Shown here: in pieces, positions 1 to 4,539 of the stretch | How the letters are laid out: every line of letters begins with the position of its first letter | Numbering within the stretch: the stretch's first letter is position 1 | NCBI GenBank assembly: GCA_937893225.1 | Contig: CALBJM010000260.1 | Location: 1-5,359, forward strand | Direction of reading: 5' to 3' | Source of the DNA: an uncultured Erysipelotrichaceae bacterium | GTDB lineage: Bacteria > Bacillota_I > Bacilli_A > Erysipelotrichales > Erysipelotrichaceae | Length of the DNA stretch: 5,359 nucleotides | The notes under the pieces: generated by a model | What the model saw: only the letters and a program-made list of their open reading frames with translations | Database searches by the model: none | Told to the model about the DNA's origin: nothing | Program-made: the position numbers and the translations under genes

Positions 1-166
1 TCGACTTATTTACCTTAAGGTAGTCGAATTCAGCTATTTTTAATAATCCAGGAATCTTACCTTCCATTGTTTCTACAGATTTTTGTAAAAACACTAACAT
101 TTCTTTTTCTTTATGTGCCTGCTTTACTTCAGCAGTATACTTCCAAAATAATATATGTCGAATCAT
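1..166 (-). CDS. Dabb-family (stress-responsive alpha/beta barrel) protein, 5' part only
   Basis: The gene starts with ATG at 166-164 and runs off the left edge after 55 complete codons, so only the N-terminal half or so is visible. It begins MIRHILFWKY and continues to a KIPGLLK stretch at residues 37-43. This layout, a first beta strand of MI+HI(V/L) type followed by a helix and a 'PGI'-like turn, is typical of Dabb-domain proteins, which are usually about 95-100 residues long and form dimeric ferredoxin-like barrels. Members lack one common reaction, so no substrate is assigned. The start is secured by a GGAGGT SD at 177-172, five bases before the ATG. It lies downstream of mgtE in the same direction but is separated by a terminator (217-194), and a TATAAT box (189-184) follows that terminator, so it is probably transcribed separately. 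The family call rests on the N-terminal pattern alone. Confidence 0.75.
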   Translation of the reverse strand, partial: MIRHILFWKYTAEVKQAHKEKEMLVFLQKSVETMEGKIPGLLKIAEFDYLKVNKS

Positions 167-183
167 TTGGCACCTCCATACAC

Positions 184-189
184 ATTATA
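184..189 (-). promoter_or_regulatory. Possible -10 box for the Dabb gene
   Basis: On the minus strand a perfect TATAAT lies between the mgtE terminator and the Dabb SD. Transcription would start near 177, leaving a leader of about a dozen bases. I see no convincing -35 hexamer 16-18 bases upstream, so in an AT-rich region this could be chance. Confidence 0.35.
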
Positions 190-193
190 AACG

Positions 194-217
194 AAAAAAG
201 AGAACAAACTGTCCTCT
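194..217 (-). terminator. Rho-independent terminator of mgtE
   Basis: Read on the minus strand directly after the mgtE stop codon, AGAGGAC and GTTCTCT form a 7-bp stem (one G-U pair) around the loop AGTTT. The last T of the stem runs into further T residues (198-194). It separates mgtE from the Dabb gene. Confidence 0.8.
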
Positions 218-1573
218 TCATAAATGTAAAACCATTGTTGCGATAGAAAAATAGATCAACAAACTCAACGCATCAATAATAGTTGTTAAAACTGGAGAAG
301 CAACAACTGCAGGATCCAAGCCCATCTTTGATACAAGTAAAACAAGATTACTCGCGATAAACTTAGAAAAGAAAACTGTACAAATAATTGTCAAAGAAAC
401 TACAAACGCAACCTGCATGCCAATTTGATCAAAAAACAAGCACTTCAAAAACACCGCAAAAGCAAGCGTAAGCCCACACACAACACCAACACGCAACTCT
501 TTCCAAACGATCTTCCAATAGTCACGAAATGTAATTTCTTCCAACGACAATCCACGAACAACTTCTACAGAAGCCTGACTCCCTGCATTACCACCAGTAT
601 CCATCAACATAGGAATATACGCTGTCAAGACAACCACTTTGCTCAATGCATTTTCAAAAGATGTGATAATACCACCTGTAAATGTTGCTGAAATCATCAA
701 CAACAATAACCATGGTACTCTCTTTTTCCAAGTTTCAAAAACAGATGTTTTTAAATATGGTTTATCATTTGGAATAATAGCATTCATCTTATCGATATCT
801 TCTGTAGCTTCTTGTTCCATGATATCCATAATATCATCGACTGTAATGATTCCCACCATACGATTCTCTTTATCCACAACAGGCAAAGCAGTAAAATCGT
901 ATTTTTTAAAGATCTGTGCAACATGTTCTTGATCATCCGATGTCATACAAGAAACCACATCTTCGTGCATGATATCTTCGATCTTTTCATCTTTTTTACG
1001 AATAATTAAATAGCGCAAAGCTACAGTACCTATCAATTTTCTCTTTTGATCTAAAACGTAACAAACATTGACAGTTTCAGAATCTGTACCCAATTGTCTA
1101 ACACGATTGATAGCATCTTGTACTGTCATCGTTGCCTTCAAGTCTACAAACTCCACTGTCATGATAGAACCTGCAGAGTCTTCTGGATATTGTAAAAGAT
1201 GATTCACATCTTTTCTTGTTTCTACAGATGCATATGCCAAAATACGTTTCACAACATTTGCTGGCATTTCTTCTAGAAGATCCGTTGCATCATCCGCATA
1301 CATATTATCAATGATGACACCTGCTTCATGATCACTTAATTGTTGAATGATATATTGCTGAGAATCATCTTCAAGCTGCGAAAACACATCTGCGGCCAAT
1401 TCTTTTGGAAACAAGCGAAAAATTTTCAACATATCCTCATCTTCCATTTGTTCCAAGATACCCGCAAGATCACTTTCATTCATGTCCTGGGCCATAGCAC
1501 GCAAAGCAACGAATTTTTTCTCTCTTAAAAACCCTCGAAAAACAACGAGGTCTTTTTCATAATTTTTTTCCAT
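218..1573 (-). CDS. mgtE: Magnesium transporter MgtE
   Basis: This encodes a 451-residue MgtE-family Mg2+ channel of the cytoplasmic membrane, matching the usual length of about 450. In order there are: an acidic, helical MgtE N-domain (about 20-125); a pair of CBS domains (about 138-195 and 203-260), which in this family sense cytoplasmic Mg2+; a connecting helix; and a membrane domain (about 287-450) with roughly five helices. The signature GGNAGSQ is at 327-333. The DPAVVASP segment at 420-427 is followed by D434 in TTIID, which matches the pore Asp of characterised MgtE. The usual Gly shortly after that Asp is absent here (DALSLL), a minor deviation. The ATG at 1573 is chosen over an upstream in-frame TTG at 1588 because GGAGGA (1586-1581) sits seven bases before the ATG and overlaps the codons after the TTG. 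The gene has a strong promoter at 1723-1696, a leader with an upstream ORF (1665-1525) and a terminator just after the stop. Confidence 0.96.
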   Translation of the reverse strand: MEKNYEKDLVVFRGFLREKKFVALRAMAQDMNESDLAGILEQMEDEDMLKIFRLFPKELAADVFSQLEDDSQQYIIQQLSDHEAGVIIDNMYADDATDLLEEMPANVVKRILAYASVETRKDVNHLLQYPEDSAGSIMTVEFVDLKATMTVQDAINRVRQLGTDSETVNVCYVLDQKRKLIGTVALRYLIIRKKDEKIEDIMHEDVVSCMTSDDQEHVAQIFKKYDFTALPVVDKENRMVGIITVDDIMDIMEQEATEDIDKMNAIIPNDKPYLKTSVFETWKKRVPWLLLLMISATFTGGIITSFENALSKVVVLTAYIPMLMDTGGNAGSQASVEVVRGLSLEEITFRDYWKIVWKELRVGVVCGLTLAFAVFLKCLFFDQIGMQVAFVVSLTIICTVFFSKFIASNLVLLVSKMGLDPAVVASPVLTTIIDALSLLIYFSIATMVLHL

Positions 1574-1665
1574 TGTTTGTTCCTCCAAAGATGGTTTCTT
1601 TTATGATTGCATCGCAAAGGCACATCATCATTTGATAGTGCGAATATCGGACTACATGGATTCAT
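1525..1665 (-). CDS. Putative leader peptide ORF upstream of and overlapping mgtE
   Basis: A 46-codon ORF runs from ATG at 1665 to TAA at 1527-1525. The SD AAGGAGGT (1679-1672) lies six bases before the ATG and is the best ribosome binding site in the window. The ORF begins about 24 bases after the predicted mgtE transcription start, so it would be the first thing translated on that mRNA. It spans the mgtE SD and start codon in another frame and overlaps mgtE by 49 bases. The peptide starts MNPCSPIFALSNDDVPLRC, with prolines at 3, 6 and 16 and Asp-Asp before the last. A basic, Trp-containing stretch follows (about 21-38). I recognise no protein family. The arrangement recalls the MgtL leader of enterobacterial mgtA, where acidic and proline codons make translation sensitive to Mg2+. 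That function is inference here, and the ORF could also be untranslated leader sequence. Confidence 0.5.
   Translation of the reverse strand: MNPCSPIFALSNDDVPLRCNHKRNHLWRNKQWKKIMKKTSLFFEGF
1527..1557 (-). promoter_or_regulatory. Terminator-like hairpin at the mgtE 5' end and leader ORF 3' end
   Basis: On the minus strand CCTCG (1550-1546) and CGAGG (1537-1533) pair around an 8-base T-rich loop and are followed by G and five T residues (1531-1527). Five A residues (1557-1553) before the stem could pair with that T tract. The structure lies in mgtE codons 6-16, and the T tract ends within the leader ORF stop codon. It has the form of an intrinsic terminator or attenuator, but the GC stem is only 5 bp and the region also encodes mgtE, so a role is unproven. 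Confidence 0.35.
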
Positions 1666-1695
1666 AAAACCACCTCCTTCAGAACTGCCATAAAA

Positions 1696-1723
1696 ATAAT
1701 ACCTGTATCTATTTTAATGTCAA
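1696..1723 (-). promoter_or_regulatory. Strong sigma-A-type promoter for the mgtE transcript
   Basis: On the minus strand a perfect -35 TTGACA (1723-1718) is followed after 16 bases by TATTAT (1701-1696), five of six matches to the -10 consensus. Transcription should start near 1689. The leader to the mgtE ATG would be about 116 bases, largely occupied by the upstream ORF. It does not resemble an M-box Mg2+ riboswitch, which is the usual mgtE control in Bacillus. Confidence 0.8.
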
Positions 1724-1742
1724 TAACAACAAATACTAATTT

Positions 1743-2003
1743 CTAGCTAATTCGTGTATCATTTTTCAACATCTCTTCTAAGAGCTGCAACACTTCTTCT
1801 TCGCTACAATCACATGCAGAAGAAATCTGTTTCACTATACCTAATACAGCGCCAAGCAATTGCGGTATATTATCTCCACCAAAGAACAATTTTGTATCTC
1901 TTTCTTCACACACAGCGCACAAAAAGCCACGCCCTTCAGGATCCTCATCTAAATATATAGGAACTGCATGCATTAACATTTCAATCAATTCTGTTTTTGT
2001 CAT
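1743..2003 (-). CDS. Hypothetical protein, 86 residues
   Basis: I do not recognise the family. The product is acidic and appears soluble: a helical N-terminus (TKTELIEMLMHAVPIYL), a central LCAVCEE segment at about 28-34, a beta-like KLFFGGDN stretch, then an amphipathic helix through LLGAVLGIVKQI. After a Cys-Asp-Cys there is a final helix of EEEVLQLLEEML type. Four cysteines in two pairs (CxxC at about 29-32, CxC near 64-66) could bind a metal, but nothing proves it. The ATG at 2003 has only a poor, A-rich SD region. The gene lies between the 6S RNA terminator and the mgtE promoter, whose -35 begins about 20 bases after the stop codon. I see no clear terminator of its own or convincing promoter. 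It is judged real from its protein-like composition and the lack of a better reading of this stretch. Confidence 0.6.
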   Translation of the reverse strand: MTKTELIEMLMHAVPIYLDEDPEGRGFLCAVCEERDTKLFFGGDNIPQLLGAVLGIVKQISSACDCSEEEVLQLLEEMLKNDTRIS

Positions 2004-2072
2004 AGTTTACCAATCACATTCTTTTTATGTGTTTTTATATTTTCAACAAGCAATTTATGTATCACAAAATAT

Positions 2073-2087
2073 AAAAAAAACCGAAGG
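2073..2087 (-). terminator. 3' end of the 6S-like RNA: distal stem arm plus T8
   Basis: CCTTCGGT followed by further T residues ends the structured RNA. The partner arm of the stem is the 5' end of the RNA itself about 140 bases upstream, not a local hairpin. Termination would therefore depend on the folded transcript bringing its ends together. Confidence 0.5.
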
Positions 2088-2226
2088 CTGATATGTTCCC
2101 TCTTCTGTAGAGGTGGGTGTCCTTGGTCATTCGTAAGGATTCTTACCCGCAGCAAGCATTCACACAGAAATCTCCAGTCAGAACTCCCTTATATCAAAGT
2201 GTAGGAAAAATATGTGTACCTTCGGT
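2074..2226 (-). ncRNA. ssrS: Probable 6S RNA
   Basis: A transcript of about 153 bases is predicted from the promoter at 2241-2233 and a terminal T8 tract. Its first eight bases, ACCGAAGG (2226-2219), pair perfectly with CCTTCGGT (2087-2080) just before the T tract. Inside, TGATAT/ATATCA and GTTC/GAAC close a bubble. A long irregular hairpin carries GTGT/ACAC, CTTG/CAAG and GTAAG/CTTAC around an AATC loop. The 3' side of the bubble holds the small hairpin CCTCT/AGAGG. This rod with an open central bubble is the 6S RNA plan. The 3' part (GACACCCACCT, hairpin, AGAGGGAAC) lines up by eye with the corresponding part of E. coli 6S RNA as I recall it. 6S RNA binds the housekeeping RNA polymerase holoenzyme as a promoter mimic in stationary phase. 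A covariance search was not possible. No riboswitch class I know fits. Confidence 0.72.
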
Positions 2227-2232
2227 ATACAA

Positions 2233-2241
2233 AGTATATCA
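2233..2241 (-). promoter_or_regulatory. Extended -10 promoter of the 6S-like RNA
   Basis: The minus strand reads TGATATACT, an extended -10 (TGnTATAMT type). It places the transcription start at about 2226, exactly at the first base of the long-range terminal stem. No good -35 hexamer is present at 17 bases, which an extended -10 can tolerate. Confidence 0.6.
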
Positions 2242-2290
2242 AATACAAATATGCAATATAAAGACTTGACTATATTTTTTTACTTGTTCA

Positions 2291-2314
2291 AAAAAAGTCG
2301 GCGAACCGACTTTT
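2291..2314 (-). terminator. Rho-independent terminator of the HPr-LdhA fusion gene
   Basis: Four bases after the TAA at 2320-2318, the minus strand forms AAAAGTCGG / CCGACTTTT, a 9-bp stem with a TTCG loop. The final T's continue to six in a row. The symmetric A and T tracts would also allow some function on the plus strand, but no plus-strand gene approaches it. Confidence 0.92.
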
Positions 2315-2317
2315 ACA

Positions 2318-3616
2318 TTATTTCACTTCAGCAGCACCCAATTCCAAACCTTCGTTAAAATTACGCGCATTTTCCATTGTAACAGCCGCAATAGCTTGCA
2401 ATGCTTCACGTGTAAAGAAAGCTTGATGACTTGTTAAAATCAAGTTAGGGAAAGTTGTCAAGCGAGCAACAATACTATTCTGCATCATGTCATCTGAATG
2501 GTCTGTATATACGTTAGAATCTTCTCCTTCATATACATCCAAACCAACCGCATGGAATTTATTTGCACGAAGGCCTCTAATCAATGCATCTGTATCAATC
2601 AATGGTCCACGAGAAGTATTCACTAACATCACACCATCTTTCATCATATTGATAGCTGTATCATCAATCAAATGGTATGTTCCACCTTCGCCCATAATCA
2701 ATGGTGCATGAAGAGAAATCAAATCAGATTTCTTCAATAACTCTTCTTTAGAAACATATGTCAATAAACCTTCTTCTTCCAATTTCTTGTTTGGATATGC
2801 ATCCCAACCAAGAACTGTCATTCCATAACCCTTGCAAATCTTAGCCATGATTTGTCCAATTCTGCCAGTACCCATGATACCAGCAACCTTATTATGTAAA
2901 TCTAAGCCAAGCAAACCATTCAATGAAAAGTTATTATCTCTTACCTTATTCACTGCTTTATTAATTCTTCTATTTGCAGACTGGATCAATGTCATCGCAT
3001 GCTCTGCTACCGCATAAGGAGAATATGCTGGAACTCTCAATACTGTAATACCAAATTCTTTGCAAGCATCTAGATCAACATTATTAAATCCTGCACATCT
3101 CAACAAAATCAAACGTACGCCATTCTTGTGCAATTCTTCAACAACAGGACGAGGTGCTTCATCGTTTACGAATATACAAACTGCATCAAATCCTTCAGAA
3201 AGATGGGCAGTTTCAATCGTCAAACGAGAATTGAAATACTTGATATCTACATTATATGTTCCTTCACCCTTATCTTTAGCAAGCTCTGAAAAGAACAAAC
3301 GATCATAGTCTTTTGTGCCATAGAAAGCAACTTTCAATACTTCTACTGGCTTATTTTTAGGTTCTACTTCTTTTAATACTTCCTGAATCTTTGCAATACA
3401 AGCATCTTCATCAGTACCATCTACAATAAACTTCAAAGTAGTACCCTTAGCAGCATGTAAGGCAAGAATAGAAAGAACATCGTTACCACTAGCTTCTTCT
3501 CCATTTCCTTCAATGATGACAGATGCCTTAAAATTTGTACAAGCCTGTGCAATCATAGCTGCAGGGCGCGCATGAATACCAAGGCTGTTAGAAACAAGAT
3601 AATCAAATGTTTTCAT
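2318..3616 (-). CDS. HPr phosphocarrier domain fused to LdhA-type D-lactate dehydrogenase
   Basis: The 432-residue product has two complete domains. Residues 1-85 are an HPr domain of the sugar phosphotransferase system: GIHARPA at 13-19 places the phosphoacceptor His exactly at 15 and Arg at 17. Position 46, the regulatory Ser of Gram-positive HPr, is Asp. After a short linker (about 86-93, KNKP), residues 94-432 closely follow fermentative LdhA (compare E. coli LdhA as I know it): VCIFVND at 146-152, LRCAGFNNVDLDA at 172-184, NAD-binding GTGRIG at 249-254, catalytic Arg336 in NTSRG, Glu363 in DVYEGE and His397 in SHQAF. The predicted reaction is pyruvate + NADH to D-lactate in the cytoplasm. 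The ATG at 3616 is preferred over an in-frame TTG at 3643 because AAAGGAG (3634-3628) lies eleven bases before it and it restores normal HPr numbering. The gene is monocistronic, flanked by terminators. Whether the HPr domain is phosphorylated or controls the enzyme is inference. Confidence 0.95.
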   Translation of the reverse strand: MKTFDYLVSNSLGIHARPAAMIAQACTNFKASVIIEGNGEEASGNDVLSILALHAAKGTTLKFIVDGTDEDACIAKIQEVLKEVEPKNKPVEVLKVAFYGTKDYDRLFFSELAKDKGEGTYNVDIKYFNSRLTIETAHLSEGFDAVCIFVNDEAPRPVVEELHKNGVRLILLRCAGFNNVDLDACKEFGITVLRVPAYSPYAVAEHAMTLIQSANRRINKAVNKVRDNNFSLNGLLGLDLHNKVAGIMGTGRIGQIMAKICKGYGMTVLGWDAYPNKKLEEEGLLTYVSKEELLKKSDLISLHAPLIMGEGGTYHLIDDTAINMMKDGVMLVNTSRGPLIDTDALIRGLRANKFHAVGLDVYEGEDSNVYTDHSDDMMQNSIVARLTTFPNLILTSHQAFFTREALQAIAAVTMENARNFNEGLELGAAEVK

Positions 3617-3694
3617 GATAGTTATTACTCCTTTTTCTACCAATTATTTTACATTAACTCCATACTACTTTCTATATTGATTTGTCTAAATTCA

Positions 3695-3700
3695 ATTATA
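3695..3700 (-). promoter_or_regulatory. Possible -10 box for the HPr-LdhA gene
   Basis: The minus strand reads TATAAT here, about 80 bases before the start codon and downstream of the preceding terminator. No good -35 lies at 16-18 bases. Just upstream are TTGTGAA (3708-3702) and TTGTTAAACAA (3720-3710), which resemble redox-repressor Rex half-sites and may make this an activator- or repressor-dependent promoter. Confidence 0.4.
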
Positions 3701-3724
3701 TTTCACAACTTGTTTAACAATGTT

Positions 3725-3756
3725 ACAAAAATAAGGCTCGAATTATTTCAAGCCTT
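3725..3756 (-). terminator. Rho-independent terminator after the helical-repeat protein gene
   Basis: On the minus strand AAGGCTTGAA and TTCGAGCCTT pair over 10 bp (one T-G) around an ATAA loop. They are followed by TATTTTTG. The stem begins within the TAA stop codon of the 4174-3755 gene. It isolates that operon from the HPr-LdhA gene. Confidence 0.92.
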
Positions 3757-4174
3757 ATAACCTACTTAACTGTTCTTTGATTTCTTGTACTCTACGAATC
3801 GCTATACGAACACTTTTTTGAGCATTACTAATTTGACTCTGCACCATCCAATCCACGAAGAAATTGTCCATAAACACATCTGCAAAATCTAAGAATCCAG
3901 CAGTATCCAATCCTAAATTTAATCCACGATCAACATCTGCCAATTCTTTAGAAAACTTCTCTAGTGCCCACCTTGCTTCATCCATATGCTTTTGTGCATC
4001 ACTCATTCGACTATGCTTGATCATTGAAATAAAAAAGCCACCACCAAGCAAATCTGCTATGCCCCAATTACCGGCACTTTGTAAATCAGAATCTGCTTGT
4101 TTTAATGCTTTCAAAGCAACATTTGCTGCCTCTATAGCTTCTAAAACTTCTCTTTGATATTCTTCATTTGTCAT
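3755..4174 (-). CDS. Hypothetical helical protein with an internal duplication, 139 residues
   Basis: I do not recognise a named family. The product is soluble, mostly helical and charged, without signal peptide or long membrane segment. An N-terminal helix (about 1-32) precedes two related units, 33-78 and 91-136, each running from a (S/T)AG...AD turn through a hydrophobic, aromatic segment with FF (47-48 and 105-106). A (D/N)AQK motif (59-62 and 117-120) and a charged helix follow. An ungapped comparison gives 13 identities in 46 positions. The first unit has a glycine-rich LLGGGFF segment that could touch a membrane. The gene follows the membrane-protein gene at one base (TAG, T, ATG), implying translational coupling, since no SD precedes the ATG. 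A GTG at 4186 is an alternative start giving 143 residues and overlapping the upstream gene. Coding is certain; the function is unknown, perhaps in partnership with the membrane protein. Confidence 0.8.
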   Translation of the reverse strand: MTNEEYQREVLEAIEAANVALKALKQADSDLQSAGNWGIADLLGGGFFISMIKHSRMSDAQKHMDEARWALEKFSKELADVDRGLNLGLDTAGFLDFADVFMDNFFVDWMVQSQISNAQKSVRIAIRRVQEIKEQLSRL

Positions 4175-4175
4175 A

Positions 4176-4415
4176 CTAATACACACGGTTTCTCAAGCAA
4201 ACAAATACAATACAAGCAGGAACCAAAACAAAAATTGCCAATACACCAACAACACTAAACAACAATACTGCAGAAACGATTGCACATACAATTCCAAATG
4301 CTAACTTAAAGAAAAAACCAGTCACTGTGAACGCTGCAGAAAATAATAAAGCAAATATTTTAAAGCAAATCCCTAATAAAGAAAAAGCTATCAATAAACT
4401 CAATGCACTCAACAT
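4176..4415 (-). CDS. Small hydrophobic membrane protein, 79 residues
   Basis: The product is almost entirely hydrophobic: two long apolar stretches (about 3-36 and 39-73), broken by Lys19 and Lys37 and rich in Phe, Leu, Val and Ala. It ends in a polar, basic tail (RNRVY). This predicts two or three membrane helices; the positive tail suggests a cytoplasmic C-terminus. No family is recognised. The ATG at 4415 is chosen because AAGGAG (4429-4424) lies eight bases upstream, while in-frame GTG codons at 4424 and 4421 overlap or abut that SD. The stop is one base before the next gene, so the two form an operon. They are divergent from the XRE regulator gene, with the shared operator-like palindromes between them. 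A local regulator controlling this membrane pair is the natural inference. A toxin-like or stress-response membrane peptide is possible but nothing in the sequence shows it. Confidence 0.75.
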   Translation of the reverse strand: MLSALSLLIAFSLLGICFKIFALLFSAAFTVTGFFFKLAFGIVCAIVSAVLLFSVVGVLAIFVLVPACIVFVCLRNRVY

Positions 4416-4446
4416 ACGCACCACTCCTTATCTCTTATATATAAAT

Positions 4447-4452
4447 ATTATA
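4447..4452 (-). promoter_or_regulatory. -10 box for the membrane/helical protein operon
   Basis: A perfect TATAAT on the minus strand places the start near 4440, about 25 bases before the membrane-protein ATG. The -35 region (about 4470-4475) is a poor match. The operator-like half-site at 4485-4491 lies just upstream of it. Confidence 0.5.
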
Positions 4453-4479
4453 ATCACCCTACACAAATAAAGATTTGTA

Positions 4480-4493
4480 TTTTCTGCGGAAAA
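4480..4493. promoter_or_regulatory. Secondary operator-like half-site in the divergent promoter region
   Basis: TTTTCTGCGGAAAA is an imperfect palindrome. It contains TGCGGAAA (4485-4492), the same half-site as in the 19-bp palindrome nearby and the exact inverse of TTTCCGCA at 4503-4510. It lies just behind the -35 region of the minus-strand operon, so a regulator bound here could act on that promoter. Confidence 0.4.
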
Positions 4494-4503
4494 CCATAAA
4501 ACT

Positions 4504-4522
4504 TTCCGCAATCATTGCGGAA
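4504..4522. promoter_or_regulatory. 19-bp perfect palindrome, likely operator of the XRE regulator
   Basis: TTCCGCAATCATTGCGGAA is a perfect 9+1+9 palindrome centred on 4513. It covers the -35 and spacer region of the regulator promoter, whose -10 is at 4528-4533. This position fits autorepression by the adjacent helix-turn-helix protein. The GC-rich core stands out from the AT-rich surroundings. No binding data are available. Confidence 0.65.
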
Positions 4523-4527
4523 TACCG

Positions 4528-4533
4528 TATAAT
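4528..4533 (+). promoter_or_regulatory. -10 box of the XRE regulator gene, predicting a leaderless mRNA
   Basis: A perfect TATAAT ends six bases before the A of the ATG at 4540, so the expected start (about seven bases after the box) falls on or beside the start codon. There is no SD between the box and the ATG. The -35 region (TTTCCG or TTCCGC) is weak and lies inside the palindrome. Confidence 0.6.
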
Positions 4534-4539
4534 ACATCT

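Noticed and set aside
425..1528. Several plus-strand ORFs of 60-100 codons opposite mgtE
   Set aside because: They are shadows of the mgtE coding sequence on the other strand, with no SDs and compositions unlike proteins.
1574..1689. M-box Mg2+ riboswitch in the mgtE leader
   Set aside because: The predicted leader is only about 116 bases, is shorter than an M-box, and lacks any recognisable M-box core. A small ORF with a strong SD fills it instead.
1662..1691. Nine-codon ORF (MAVLKEVVL) beginning at the predicted mgtE transcription start
   Set aside because: It lies only five bases from the -10 box, so its ATG is probably not fully transcribed. It has no SD, and its end overlaps the better leader ORF by ATGA.
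2074..2226. T-box, c-di-AMP or other riboswitch for the 86-residue gene
   Set aside because: None of the conserved cores I know are present. The T8 tract ends the RNA before the gene, and the overall fold fits 6S RNA better.
2487..3308. Plus-strand ORFs opposite the HPr-LdhA gene
   Set aside because: They are antisense shadows of a clearly coding, well-recognised gene, without initiation signals.
3617..3643. Nine-codon N-terminal extension of the HPr-LdhA fusion from a TTG
   Set aside because: The extension overlaps the SD AAAGGAG and would shift the HPr numbering. The ATG at 3616 gives His15 exactly.
3864..4157. Plus-strand 97-codon ORF opposite the helical-repeat gene
   Set aside because: It is antisense to the 139-residue gene, which has the better protein character, operon context and terminator.
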